Part shown: positions 17,458 through 26,354 of the stretch, piece by piece
Numbering within the stretch: position 1 is the first letter of the stretch
Layout: the number at the start of each line of letters is the position of its first letter
Assembly: GCA_934229535.1 (NCBI GenBank)
Contig: CAKQDS010000014.1
Span: 1 to 41,799, forward strand
DNA from: an uncultured Anaeroplasmataceae bacterium
GTDB lineage: Bacteria > Bacillota_I > Bacilli_A > Acholeplasmatales > Anaeroplasmataceae
Reading direction: 5' to 3'
Length of the DNA: 41,799 bases
Made by a program: the position numbers and the translations under genes
The notes under the pieces: model-generated
Seen by the model: only the letters and a program-made list of their open reading frames with translations
Databases searched by the model: none
What the model was told of the DNA's origin: nothing

Positions 17458-18933
17458 ATGAAAAAGGACAGTTTACAAAAGAATTTTATATATAATATGC
17501 TTAGTCAAATTATTACTCTATTAGTACCATTAATTTCAACACCATATGTTTCAAGAATTTTGCATGAAGATGGAGTTGGACAAGCAAGCTTTTCATTAGC
17601 TATGATATCATATTTTACTCTTTTTGCTAGTTTAGGTTTTGCTTCTTATGGTCAAAGAGAAATCGCTAAGTATCAAAACGAACCTGAAAAACAATCTGTT
17701 ATATTTCATGAAATAAATATTTCTAGATTGTTTACAACAATATTAGCATTTGTTGTTTTTGTAATAATATTTTTCACTTCTGGATTTGGCGAAAAATATA
17801 ATTTTTTGATTTTAGTTTCATCCATTAATTTGATTGCTGTCATATTTGATATTAGTTTTTATTATCAAGGTATTGAAAAATTTAAAGCAATTGCTATAAG
17901 AACTATCATTTTAAAATTGATAGGTTTGATAGGAATTTTACTTTTTGTTAAAAGCGCAAATGATACATGGATATATATATTATGCACTTGTTTATCAACA
18001 TTTGTTTCCAATTTAGTTATGTGGCCTTCAGCATTAAAGAGAGTTGGTTTCAAAAAAATTAAGGAACTAAATATATGGCATCATTTTTTACCATCTTTTC
18101 TAATTTTTTTACCAACATTGGCGGTGACAATTTATTCGGTATTAGATAGAACAATGATAGGTTATTTAGCGCCTAACCCAGATTATGCGAATGGCTGTTA
18201 TGAACAAGCTTATAAGATTAATTCGATGGCTTTAATGCCTATGGCTGTAATTGCCAGTATTTTAATTCCTAGAAATGCTTATGATTATCAACATAATAAT
18301 ATAAATGAACTTAAGGATCACATTTATTTTTCATCAAGGATGGTATGGTTCCTTGGACTACCAATTATTGCGGCATTTATTGTTTTATCTAAAAATTTAT
18401 CTTTCTGGTTTTTAGGAGAAGGATATGATTCTGTTCCATTATTGCTTATTATAATGTCACTTAGAATGATTTTTTCCGGTTTTGGAACTGTATTTGGCAC
18501 AATTTTATTTATACCAATAGGAAAAGAAAAATATTCAACATATGCAACTATGGCTGGTGCGTTGCTTAATTTTATATTAAATTTAATTTTGATTCCTAAA
18601 TATGGTGCTGTTGGCGCAGCATTAACTACAGCGTTAACAGAATTTATAGTAACTTTTGTATTGTGTATTTTCGTTTTTAAGAGTAAGATTGTGTTATTAA
18701 AAAAATGTTTTTTTATGGCAATTAAATATTTAATATCTTCAATTATAATGCTAATACCAATCTATTTTACACAAAAATATTTAAACTATTCAATATTAAG
18801 CTTTTGTATAATTTCGATTGAAGGATTCATTATATATATATTATGTCTTTTAATTATGAAGGAAAAATTGTTATGGAGTGTAATAAATTGTATACTTAAT
18901 AAGTTGAAAATGTTTTTTTTCTATGTCGGATAA
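17458..18933 (+). CDS. Wzx-type lipid-linked repeat-unit flippase
   Basis: 491 residues with about twelve to fourteen hydrophobic segments along its whole length. The N-terminus (NFIYNMLSQIITLLVPLISTPYVSRIL) with the following GVGQASFSLAMISYF is the standard start of the polysaccharide transport (MATE/MOP superfamily) proteins, and GAVGAALTTALTEF is the matching motif of the second half. It moves undecaprenyl-linked units across the membrane for the Wzy polymerase. It overlaps the next gene by 11 bp. Confidence 0.93.
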   Translation: MKKDSLQKNFIYNMLSQIITLLVPLISTPYVSRILHEDGVGQASFSLAMISYFTLFASLGFASYGQREIAKYQNEPEKQSVIFHEINISRLFTTILAFVVFVIIFFTSGFGEKYNFLILVSSINLIAVIFDISFYYQGIEKFKAIAIRTIILKLIGLIGILLFVKSANDTWIYILCTCLSTFVSNLVMWPSALKRVGFKKIKELNIWHHFLPSFLIFLPTLAVTIYSVLDRTMIGYLAPNPDYANGCYEQAYKINSMALMPMAVIASILIPRNAYDYQHNNINELKDHIYFSSRMVWFLGLPIIAAFIVLSKNLSFWFLGEGYDSVPLLLIIMSLRMIFSGFGTVFGTILFIPIGKEKYSTYATMAGALLNFILNLILIPKYGAVGAALTTALTEFIVTFVLCIFVFKSKIVLLKKCFFMAIKYLISSIIMLIPIYFTQKYLNYSILSFCIISIEGFIIYILCLLIMKEKLLWSVINCILNKLKMFFFYVG

Positions 18934-20041
18934 TGTTCAGTTCAGTTTACCTAAAACAGCAAAAAGAAACTCTTGGATTGAATTTTTACGAATCATATCA
19001 ATTATTGGTATTGTCATATGTCATGCTTCATATCATGGTGGTATAGCAGAAAATTCTAATGGAATATTACAATATGTTGCTGTTGCTTTTTTACCTTTGG
19101 GAAAAATATTTTTTTGTGTTTTTGCATTTATTTCAAGTTGGTATTTAATTGGAAAAAATATGAAATTTGCACATACTTTAAAATTATGGATTCAAACTCT
19201 TTTGTATAATTTGGTACTATTAATTTTAGCGATTACCATTTTTAAATATAAAGCAAGTACAACTGAAATAATTAAATCTTTTTTGCCGATATTTGGATTC
19301 GGGGTATCTCATGGTTATATATCTGGATATCTATTATTCATATTATTTCTTCCGTTTATTAATTATTTGGTTAATCAAATTAAATCACGAAATGTTTTCT
19401 GCTTATTAATATTGATATTTACAATTAACATGTTTTGTTCAATTACTCAAATTAATAATGTTGTAACTCAACTATTTGCATTTATACTAATTTACTTGGT
19501 TGCTTTCTTTTTGAGAAAAATATACAGCACCGGTAAAAAGATTAATATAAAAATATTAGCTATGATTGTTTTAATAAGTTATTTATTATCTTATCTTTCA
19601 TATCTTTTGGTATATGTACAAAACAATAGAATTGGAAATTTAATTATGAGGATTTTATGTATAGATGAACGTTCTCCATTAAATTTAATTGCTGCTTCAT
19701 CACTATTTATGTTTTTTATTTATTTAAAACCAATTAATAATAAAATAATTAATTTTTTGGCTAAACCAACTTTAGACATTTTATTATTACATGATAGTGG
19801 AATATTTAGAAAAATAGTTTGGCTTAACATTTTTTCATCTTTAAATTTTGCAAACAATAATTTTTATTGGTGGATTTTTATTGTTGTTATTATTTTATAT
19901 TTTTCCGGAATGCTATTGTTTTTAATTAGACATTTTACAATAGATAAAATTATTGATAAGACTTCCAGTATAACTAATTTATGCTGCTTTGTAGATGAAT
20001 TAAATAGTGACATCGCTCAAAAAAATAATGCTATTATATAG
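18923..20041 (+). CDS. acyltransferase family 3 (OafA/WecH-like) membrane protein
   Basis: 372 residues with about ten hydrophobic helices. The family signature is at the N-terminus: SWIEFLRIISIIGIVICHAS, with the conserved arginine and histidine of membrane acyltransferases, then a SSWYL segment. Such proteins move acetyl or other acyl groups across the membrane onto surface glycans. Together with the hexapeptide transferase this gives the locus two decoration enzymes. It is the last gene of the long operon; Wzz has its own promoter just downstream, and no clear terminator is seen between them. Confidence 0.88.
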   Translation: MSDNVQFSLPKTAKRNSWIEFLRIISIIGIVICHASYHGGIAENSNGILQYVAVAFLPLGKIFFCVFAFISSWYLIGKNMKFAHTLKLWIQTLLYNLVLLILAITIFKYKASTTEIIKSFLPIFGFGVSHGYISGYLLFILFLPFINYLVNQIKSRNVFCLLILIFTINMFCSITQINNVVTQLFAFILIYLVAFFLRKIYSTGKKINIKILAMIVLISYLLSYLSYLLVYVQNNRIGNLIMRILCIDERSPLNLIAASSLFMFFIYLKPINNKIINFLAKPTLDILLLHDSGIFRKIVWLNIFSSLNFANNNFYWWIFIVVIILYFSGMLLFLIRHFTIDKIIDKTSSITNLCCFVDELNSDIAQKNNAII

Positions 20042-20062
20042 TTTTTATAATAATAACAAAAG

Positions 20063-20091
20063 TTGACTAAATTCTACAAATATTATATAAT
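20063..20091 (+). promoter_or_regulatory. sigma-A-type promoter for the Wzz gene
   Basis: TTGACT (20063-20068) and TATAAT (20086-20091) at exactly 17 bp. It is the closest match to consensus in the locus. Expected start near 20098, 23 bases ahead of the gene at 20121, with AGAGGTGG as ribosome site. Confidence 0.8.
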
Positions 20092-20120
20092 AATTATAGG
20101 TCGTAAATAAGAGGTGGCAT

Positions 20121-21416
20121 ATGGAAGAAAATAAACGTGAAGATGAAGGAATTTCATTAATTGAATTAATTCATATAATTTTTAGAAGAAAGTGGATATT
20201 ACTTGGTGTTACACTTGGTATATTTATTCTTTCTATAGTATTTTCATCAGTTATACTAAATAGAAATAAAGAATATTATTCAGTAACATTTTCACTTGAA
20301 TATCCTGAAAGTAGCAATTATAAATATCCTGATGGAACAAGCTTTAATTATCGTAAAATTATTTCATACGATAATCTAGTTATTGCAAAAGAATCTAATC
20401 AAAAATATAAGAATCTTGATGTTGATTCTTTATTTGAAACGAATTCTATTCAAATTGCTGAGCTTACTAAAACAGTTAATGGTAATACTGTTCCAAGTGG
20501 TGAGTATACTTTAGCTGCTAAAGCAAAATATTTCAATTCTAGAGATGTAGCTAAGGAATTTTTGAGAGATTTAACTAATGTTCCTATTGTTAAGGTTAAT
20601 GAAATAATTGCTAATTTGGATTATGATAGTAATTTATCAAATTATAGTAATTCAACAGTTTATAAATCACAAATTGATTATTTGATAGCACAACGTGATT
20701 TTATAATTAATGGTTATAATAATTTGATTAATTATTTTAGTAGTGGCTTGATGGTTTCATCAATAAAGGATGATAATAATAAGACTAAAACATTAAAGGA
20801 ATATTTGTCTGAAGTTGAAATTTATTTTGACAATAATAAAATAGATTCCTTGAAATCTGAATTAGATGCCAATGGTTATGTAAAGGATGATTCATATTTA
20901 GAAACAATTGTTTTACAAAGAGATTTATTGATTCAAGAAAAGGATGTAAATGCAAAGAAAATAAATGCTTTAACTCTTCAATTAAAGAATTTGGTTTCTG
21001 AAGTATATTCAGGCTCATCACTTAATCCTGCATATGAATCATTTAATACTCAAATTGCTGAGCTTACAACAAGAAACGTTGAGCTTGATTCACAAATTGA
21101 ATTATTAAATAAATATATTAATGAATCTGGAAATGTTTCAACTTTTGATAAGCTAGAATTTGAAGCTAAGCTTGATAATTATTACAAAGCTTTAGTTGAG
21201 TTTACTAATACCTATAAGTCTGTAGTTCAAGCTACTTATAAAGAGAATTCAATTGTTAATTATCATTATAATTCAATTGTTATTTTAGAGGGCTCAGTTA
21301 AGACTCTTTATGTTGCAATACTTGGTCTTGTTGGTGGCTTTGTTGTTGCTTCTGTTATTATTTTGATTATGGACTTACCTAAGTATAATAAAAATGATCA
21401 AAAAATAACTGAATAA
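20121..21416 (+). CDS. Wzz/CpsC-type polysaccharide chain-length protein
   Basis: 431 residues. The polysaccharide co-polymerase layout is clear: cytosolic N-terminus with ISLIELIHIIFRRKW, first membrane helix (about 25-46), a large extracellular, mainly helical middle with probable coiled-coil parts (about 230-330), and a second helix (about 397-417) followed by a short tail. The helix has the DLPKY end usual in Gram-positive CpsC/YveK proteins. The partner tyrosine kinase (CpsD) and phosphatase (CpsB) are not in the window. The middle region is longer than in the roughly 230-residue CpsC proteins and closer to Wzz size. It has its own promoter. Confidence 0.85.
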   Translation: MEENKREDEGISLIELIHIIFRRKWILLGVTLGIFILSIVFSSVILNRNKEYYSVTFSLEYPESSNYKYPDGTSFNYRKIISYDNLVIAKESNQKYKNLDVDSLFETNSIQIAELTKTVNGNTVPSGEYTLAAKAKYFNSRDVAKEFLRDLTNVPIVKVNEIIANLDYDSNLSNYSNSTVYKSQIDYLIAQRDFIINGYNNLINYFSSGLMVSSIKDDNNKTKTLKEYLSEVEIYFDNNKIDSLKSELDANGYVKDDSYLETIVLQRDLLIQEKDVNAKKINALTLQLKNLVSEVYSGSSLNPAYESFNTQIAELTTRNVELDSQIELLNKYINESGNVSTFDKLEFEAKLDNYYKALVEFTNTYKSVVQATYKENSIVNYHYNSIVILEGSVKTLYVAILGLVGGFVVASVIILIMDLPKYNKNDQKITE

Positions 21417-21449
21417 TGTATATAATTTAATATTAATCGAAAAATAATA

Positions 21450-21971
21450 ATGGTGATAGCTTTGCCATTATTTTTTTTGCTCATTATTATTTATGTTTTT
21501 TCCTTAGACGTTAATATTTATTTTGAAAATAGTAATTACACTACAAAGCTTTATGCTAAGGTATTATTTAAGAGCTTTAATATTCCTTATCAAAGGATTA
21601 TGGATAAATATAATGGTGAAAAAACAGTAAATGAAAGAATAAATGATTTTATTAAAATTATTAATTATCATAATTATTTATTTTATTTATTTAGATATAG
21701 TGTTATTAATGAACTACATTTAGTTAAATATGATGATTTAAGCTATTCCGAAATTAATATATATGAAAATACAATTATATTTAATTCTTTTTATTTTATT
21801 AGTAGCTTTGTTAATCAAACATTTAAGAGTGTTTATAATGAATCATATCGGATTTGCTACAAGGAAGATAGAAGGAATCAAATTGATGGATATTTGCATT
21901 TTAAAACAAATGTTTTTGCAATCATTTTATCGTTTATTGTATATTTCATTAAAAAAAGGAGAAAATCATAA
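21450..21971 (+). CDS. YtfI-like DUF2953 protein
   Basis: Up to 173 residues. An N-terminal membrane helix (about 1-18) and a hydrophobic C-terminal segment with a KKRRKS tail frame a soluble middle. The sequence alone gives a weak family match; the call rests on size, membrane topology and position directly before a YtfJ gene, the order known for ytfI-ytfJ in Bacillus. ATG 21450 has no ribosome site; GGTGAT (21452-21457) would instead serve an in-frame TTG at 21462, which may be the true start. The stop overlaps the YtfJ start (TAATG). Confidence 0.6.
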   Translation: MVIALPLFFLLIIIYVFSLDVNIYFENSNYTTKLYAKVLFKSFNIPYQRIMDKYNGEKTVNERINDFIKIINYHNYLFYLFRYSVINELHLVKYDDLSYSEINIYENTIIFNSFYFISSFVNQTFKSVYNESYRICYKEDRRNQIDGYLHFKTNVFAIILSFIVYFIKKRRKS

Positions 21972-22342
21972 TGGATAATCCACTTAGTTCCTTACTTAAT
22001 ATAAGTATGGAGAATTTAAAGAGATTAGTTGATGTAAATACAATTGTTGGAAGTCCAATTATTAGTGGTGAAGCTACAATTATTCCTGTTTCTAAGGTTA
22101 AACTAGGGTTTTTAAGTGGTGGAAGCGAAATTGGAAAAGAAGGAAAACCACCATTTGGTGGTGCAAGTGGTAGCAATATGACAATAGAACCTGTTTGTTT
22201 TATTGTTATATTGAAGAATGAGGTTAAAATTGTTTCAATTAATAATGATAGTCCGCTAGAATATATTATTAAAACAATTCCTAAGCTAGTTGAAAATACT
22301 AAATCATTATTTAAGGATGAAGAAAAAGGAGTTAAGGTTTAA
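21971..22342 (+). CDS. YtfJ/GerW family sporulation-associated protein
   Basis: 123 residues. The family pattern is plain: N-terminal helix with LVDVNTIVGSPI, ATIIPVSKVKLGFLSGG, a glycine-rich GGASGSNMTIEPVCFIVI core and a conserved ILKNEVKIVSI strand. In Bacillus subtilis YtfJ (GerW) is a forespore protein needed for L-alanine germination. Homologues also occur in non-sporulating relatives, so the gene hints at, but does not prove, sporulation. AAAAGGAG precedes the start. Confidence 0.92.
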   Translation: MDNPLSSLLNISMENLKRLVDVNTIVGSPIISGEATIIPVSKVKLGFLSGGSEIGKEGKPPFGGASGSNMTIEPVCFIVILKNEVKIVSINNDSPLEYIIKTIPKLVENTKSLFKDEEKGVKV

Positions 22343-22356
22343 AAACTGGAGGACAT

Positions 22357-22761
22357 ATGAAAAAAATATTTATATTAGGATTACCATTATTACTTATGGG
22401 ATGTAAAAATAATATGATTGATAGTAGTCATATTGATAGTAATCATAGTACAACTGGAATTGAATCAAGTGAATCGTTAGAGGGACTTTATCATACAAAA
22501 AATGTTAATGGTTACATAACATTATCTAATGATAAAGAAGAATCAGGCGTATATTTTTATACTGATGATACAATGTATAAGGGCTATCATAAGCTTGATG
22601 ATGTTAAGGTATATAAAGATGATGAATTAGTAGGCTTAAGCTCATTAACAGATAATATGGATGCAATTGCTGAATTTATAACAGGAATTGGTAAGGAAGA
22701 TGGAAGTCTAGATTTATCAATTGGGGATTTATATAAGGTTACAATTATTAATAAACGCTAA
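22357..22761 (+). CDS. small lipoprotein, function unknown
   Basis: 134 residues with a clear lipobox (LLMGC, cysteine 16) after a short lysine-plus-hydrophobic signal peptide, so the mature protein should be lipid-anchored outside the membrane. The rest is acidic and serine-rich near the N-terminus, then a predicted small beta domain. No family was recognised. It begins 14 bp after YtfJ and ends in its own terminator, probably in the same transcript as ytfI-ytfJ. Confidence 0.75.
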   Translation: MKKIFILGLPLLLMGCKNNMIDSSHIDSNHSTTGIESSESLEGLYHTKNVNGYITLSNDKEESGVYFYTDDTMYKGYHKLDDVKVYKDDELVGLSSLTDNMDAIAEFITGIGKEDGSLDLSIGDLYKVTIINKR

Positions 22762-22762
22762 G

Positions 22763-22787
22763 GACATCTTGTGATGTCTTTTCTTTT
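22763..22787 (+). terminator. intrinsic terminator
   Basis: GACATC (22763-22768) pairs with GATGTC (22773-22778) around TTGT, then TTTTCTTTT. Flanking A and T bases lengthen the stem. It ends the ytfI-ytfJ-lipoprotein unit. Confidence 0.85.
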
Positions 22788-22828
22788 ATTTAAAAATATG
22801 TTAAAATTAAATAAACGGAGGTTTACTT

Positions 22829-23602
22829 ATGAAAATATTTATTCCCTCATCAATTTTAGAAATTGTTGAATCGTTAGATTATAAAATAGATAAAATTGGT
22901 CAAAGTGATTCTATGGTTTTAATCTATGATGATTATATTTTGAAAATTAATAAGGATAATTATGAAGCTAGAAATGAAATAAATATTTATGAACAATTAT
23001 CTAGTAAGCTTCCAATTGGCAAAATAATAAAATATGAAATAAAAGATGGCTATATTTATATCTTAAGAGAAAAACTGAAGGGATTACCACTTTCAGATGA
23101 TTATTATATGAATAGACCAAAGCTATTACTTAATTTAGCATTTGATGCTTTAGAAATACTAGAAAATGTAGATATTAAAGGTTTAAAATTAAAGGATTCG
23201 ATTGAAGAAATAATTAATATAGGTATTAAAAATAAGGACAAGCTTGATATTTTAGCTATTAATAATGAGCTTAATTGTAACTTTAAAGATGCAAATGAAA
23301 TCATTAATTTTTTAAAATCAAATAAGCCTGAAATTAATGCTTTATGTCATGGTGATCTATGTTTACCAAATATCATTTGTGATGGTAATAAAATAGTAGG
23401 ATTTATTGATGTTGGAATGACAGGATTATCTAACTATTGGCATGATATAGCAATTGCCTATCGTAGTATAAAATATAATTATTTAGGCTTTTATGGAAAG
23501 GCCTATTCTGGTTTTAGTGATGATATGTTTTTTAGTTATCTTAAGGAAGTAAACAAAGATATGATTTTTTATTTTCTTTTATTGGATGAAATGTTTGGAT
23601 AA
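22829..23602 (+). CDS. APH(3')-like aminoglycoside phosphotransferase family kinase
   Basis: 257 residues, the size of APH(3') enzymes. The eukaryotic-kinase-like fold has an N-lobe with DDYILKINK (ATP lysine), the Brenner motif CHGDLCLPN (173-181, catalytic D176) and the metal aspartate in FIDVGMTGLSNYWHDIAIAYRSI (D194). The end, FLLLDEMFG, also matches the APH(3') C-terminus. The closest known families inactivate kanamycin and neomycin, but related enzymes act on small metabolites, so resistance is not shown. The next gene starts 14 bp downstream and is probably cotranscribed, an unusual partner for a resistance gene. Confidence 0.85.
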   Translation: MKIFIPSSILEIVESLDYKIDKIGQSDSMVLIYDDYILKINKDNYEARNEINIYEQLSSKLPIGKIIKYEIKDGYIYILREKLKGLPLSDDYYMNRPKLLLNLAFDALEILENVDIKGLKLKDSIEEIINIGIKNKDKLDILAINNELNCNFKDANEIINFLKSNKPEINALCHGDLCLPNIICDGNKIVGFIDVGMTGLSNYWHDIAIAYRSIKYNYLGFYGKAYSGFSDDMFFSYLKEVNKDMIFYFLLLDEMFG

Positions 23603-23616
23603 GGAGATTTAGTAAT

Positions 23617-25254
23617 ATGGATTTATATGCATACATTTTTAATAAATATAATAAGGAAATTGGTATTTATAAGCTTAATGATGAAGCTTATAAATATAAA
23701 AATTATGATGATAACTATTGTAGTGCTGATTTTGTAAAATTTGGAGTTAATTATAATAGCAAAATTATTTTAAGTCTTGAGGCTATTAAGGGCATAAATG
23801 TTATTCAAAATCGTAATTTATGCAAAAGAGCTAAGAATTTTGTTGCTTTATATATTCAAACTGATATTATAGATTCTACTATAGATAATAATGAATTTGC
23901 TCTATGCTTTTCTAAGCTTAATGATTTAAAAATAGAAAAGAAGATAAAAAAAAGCTATAAAAAGGTTTTGCATAAAATTAAACATCAGGTTAATTTTATT
24001 AAGCTTAGTCTTAGAATGCCTTCAAGCTTTGACATATTCTTATATATTTTAACTTTAGTGACATTAGCTGTATCTATTATTAGTGGTGATAAAAATCCTA
24101 TTAAGACTCCATATACTTTAATTTTAACAATTGTTTCTTTAATTAGAATTATATCTAATTTTATTCATAATAAAAAAGATTTTGAAGCTAAATATAACGG
24201 TGCTAAAGCCTTTAATATTTCTAATAAGGATAAAATAATTGAAGAGATTAAAAAAAATAAGACCAATGAATATAAGGATTTTATTTCTATTGATTTTAAA
24301 GCTGATGGAGAAGAAAAAAGTCTTGATATTTTCCTTATAAATGATGAAGAAAATAAGAAGCTAAGAGATTTTGCTGATACGATGAGCGTTGTTGAGAGTA
24401 AAAATAGAGTTAAGGGAACTGAAGATTCTAAAAATATGATGGGTTATGTTTTATCTAGTAAGGTTAAATCAGGTAAGATGATCTTTAATTCTGAATTAGC
24501 AGGAATTGATAGTGAGCTTAATTTTTATCAAGAAAAGAAAATAGCCTTGAAACCAGTTATGTATTTTGATTATGTAACTAACGATGAATCAATTTATCGT
24601 GCTCTTACTGTTGCTTCAAATCCTAAATATTTATTTAAAGGCTATGAATATACACTATATCCTAATAAAGCATTCAAGAATATTGAAGGAAGTAGCCTAA
24701 CTAATTTAATTGGTGTTAACATTATTTGTGTTATTAACGTTATAAATACAAATGAAAAATATGTAATTATTAATAGACAAACGACTTTTACAGATGTTAA
24801 TCATTCAAAATTTGTACCTTCTGGCTCTGGTTCATTAAACTTTGCAGATTTCAAGCATAACAAAAACTTAAGCTTTAAGGAGCTATTAAAGTTTGGAATG
24901 TATAGAGAGCTTGAAGAGGAAAGCTATTTAACAGAAGATTATTTAAATAAGCATAATGCTAAATTTGAGATTCTTGGCTTTGCAAGATTGTTTAGTAAGG
25001 CTGGAAAGCCAGACTTTTTTGGTATGGTAACAATTGAAATTACAAAAAATGAATGTGAGGAAATTTTAAAGAATTATAATAAACGTCAAAATGAAGAATT
25101 AAAGTCAAATGAAGAGCATACATTCCTTGAAAGTAATTATATGGTTTTAAAGGAATATGATAAATTTATTAATGGGGAATATGGTAAACTAACATACAAT
25201 AAAAATGAATCACCACAATTAAGATATGTTAAATACCTTTTATCTAAATTATAA
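23617..25254 (+). CDS. membrane protein with C-terminal Nudix-like domain, function unknown
   Basis: 545 residues in three parts. Residues 1-130 are soluble and lysine-rich, of no recognised family. Residues 137-157 and 166-184 are two hydrophobic helices forming a hairpin. Residues 190-545 are soluble and contain a Nudix-box-like segment: E422, seven residues, then REL-EEE (430-435). The glycine of the canonical box (GX5E) is displaced: GSGS at 403-406 is about 17 residues ahead, and the box glycine after EEE is tyrosine. The overall order is thus N-domain, two-helix anchor, Nudix-like hydrolase. It may cleave a nucleoside-diphosphate-linked compound at the membrane. It shares an operon with the APH-like kinase. 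No homologue came to mind. Confidence 0.7.
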   Translation: MDLYAYIFNKYNKEIGIYKLNDEAYKYKNYDDNYCSADFVKFGVNYNSKIILSLEAIKGINVIQNRNLCKRAKNFVALYIQTDIIDSTIDNNEFALCFSKLNDLKIEKKIKKSYKKVLHKIKHQVNFIKLSLRMPSSFDIFLYILTLVTLAVSIISGDKNPIKTPYTLILTIVSLIRIISNFIHNKKDFEAKYNGAKAFNISNKDKIIEEIKKNKTNEYKDFISIDFKADGEEKSLDIFLINDEENKKLRDFADTMSVVESKNRVKGTEDSKNMMGYVLSSKVKSGKMIFNSELAGIDSELNFYQEKKIALKPVMYFDYVTNDESIYRALTVASNPKYLFKGYEYTLYPNKAFKNIEGSSLTNLIGVNIICVINVINTNEKYVIINRQTTFTDVNHSKFVPSGSGSLNFADFKHNKNLSFKELLKFGMYRELEEESYLTEDYLNKHNAKFEILGFARLFSKAGKPDFFGMVTIEITKNECEEILKNYNKRQNEELKSNEEHTFLESNYMVLKEYDKFINGEYGKLTYNKNESPQLRYVKYLLSKL

Positions 25255-25256
25255 TA

Positions 25257-25315
25257 TCGAATTGCAATTCGAAAAGTTATACCAAATTAAGAGTTTTCGA
25301 AGTGTAGTTCGAAAA
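25257..25315. repeat. paired dyad sites TCGAA-N6-TTCGAAAA
   Basis: Two similar sites lie 40 bp apart in the 153-bp gap before the YtxK gene. The first contains a perfect 16-bp palindrome, TCGAATTGCAATTCGA (25257-25272). The second has the perfect arms TTTTCGAA (25294-25301) and TTCGAAAA (25308-25315). Both read TCGAA-N6-TTCGAAAA (from 25257 and 25297). There is no T tract, so they look more like protein-binding sites than terminators. Confidence 0.6.
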
Positions 25316-25363
25316 TGTTGTTATTTTTGATTATTTTTAAATCGCAATTGAAGTTAATTTTCT

Positions 25364-25392
25364 TTTACTTATTATTAAATCTATGGTATAAT
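25364..25392 (+). promoter_or_regulatory. sigma-A-type promoter for the ytxK-ackA unit
   Basis: TTTACT (25364-25369) and TATAAT (25387-25392) at 17 bp, the latter preceded by TGG giving an extended -10. The start would fall near 25399, leaving a very short leader before ATG 25408, with GGTGAT just inside it. Confidence 0.7.
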
Positions 25393-25407
25393 TGAAATGG
25401 TGATTAT

Positions 25408-26337
25408 ATGCAAAGTGATAATTTACTTGAAAAAATTTCTGATGTGCTTGATGCTTCTAATGATTTTTTATATGAAAAGACGAAAAAGAATTATTTTGAA
25501 TTAATTCTGATGACGGCTGATAATATATTATCTGGTGAGGTTAAGCAAGATTTGGAAAATGAAGATATCGAAAAATTAAATGAGATATATAACCCTCTTA
25601 TGGATGTTGATTTTCCAGTTGATGTTGTTTTAAAGGCTTTACAATATATAATATTGAAGGGCTTTAAGGAAACAAATATGAAAAATGGTGAAACAACTCC
25701 TGATACCTTAGGTATGTTTATAGCTTATTTAATTACTAAGCTTCAGCCTAAGGCCGAGCATTTAAATATTTTAGATCCTCTTGCAGGATGCGGAAATTTA
25801 TTATTAAATGTTTCTAATGCCTTAGAAAATAAAGAATTAAATTTATTTGCATGTGACCATAATGAAACAATGGTAAAGCTACTAAAAATGTGTAGTGATA
25901 TGATTCAAAGGGATGTTGAAATATATTTTGAGGATACATTTAATTTGCATCTGAAAAATATGGATGATATTATTTTTGATTTACCTAATGTATATCAAGA
26001 TGATAAAGAATATTTCCCTTTTAAAGCAATCCTACATTATGTTGATTTACTTAAGGATGATGGCTTTATAATTGGCATTATTCCTAATGATTTTTTTGCT
26101 CATGATAAGGATCAATCATTTAAAAAAGAATTAATTAAGAAAATGTCAATTGTTGGTTTAATCGAATTACCTCAACAAATGTTCAAATTAAATCCTAAGA
26201 GTATTTTAATTTTACAAAAGAAGAATGTTGAGCGTAAATGTATGCTTGTCAAACTACCAAGTTTTACAGATATTAGGGCGCTTAGTAATTCGCTTACTGA
26301 AATCGAAACGTGGTTTGAAAAAAATATGAATAATTAA
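25408..26337 (+). CDS. YtxK-like class I methyltransferase-fold protein
   Basis: 309 residues resembling the N6-adenine DNA methylase fold. An N-terminal helical part (to about 100) precedes the SAM motif I LDPLAGCGNLL (122-132) and the acidic strand FACDHNE. The usual catalytic NPPY is DLPN (191-194), as the Bacillus YtxK group has a DLP motif; so DNA methylation is doubtful. The gene lies directly before acetate kinase (18 bp), the same neighbour as in Bacillus, which supports the assignment. It has no restriction or specificity subunit nearby. Confidence 0.8.
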   Translation: MQSDNLLEKISDVLDASNDFLYEKTKKNYFELILMTADNILSGEVKQDLENEDIEKLNEIYNPLMDVDFPVDVVLKALQYIILKGFKETNMKNGETTPDTLGMFIAYLITKLQPKAEHLNILDPLAGCGNLLLNVSNALENKELNLFACDHNETMVKLLKMCSDMIQRDVEIYFEDTFNLHLKNMDDIIFDLPNVYQDDKEYFPFKAILHYVDLLKDDGFIIGIIPNDFFAHDKDQSFKKELIKKMSIVGLIELPQQMFKLNPKSILILQKKNVERKCMLVKLPSFTDIRALSNSLTEIETWFEKNMNN

Positions 26338-26354
26338 TAAGTGAGGAAGAAAAT

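Noticed and set aside
21763..21978. Second plus-strand frame within the YtfI-like gene
   Set aside because: Overlaps the better supported frame almost completely and resembles nothing known. The same applies to 36219-36401 within the second ABC gene.
25408..26337. Restriction-modification methylase
   Set aside because: The catalytic NPPY motif is replaced by DLPN and no restriction or specificity gene is present; synteny with ackA identifies the YtxK group.
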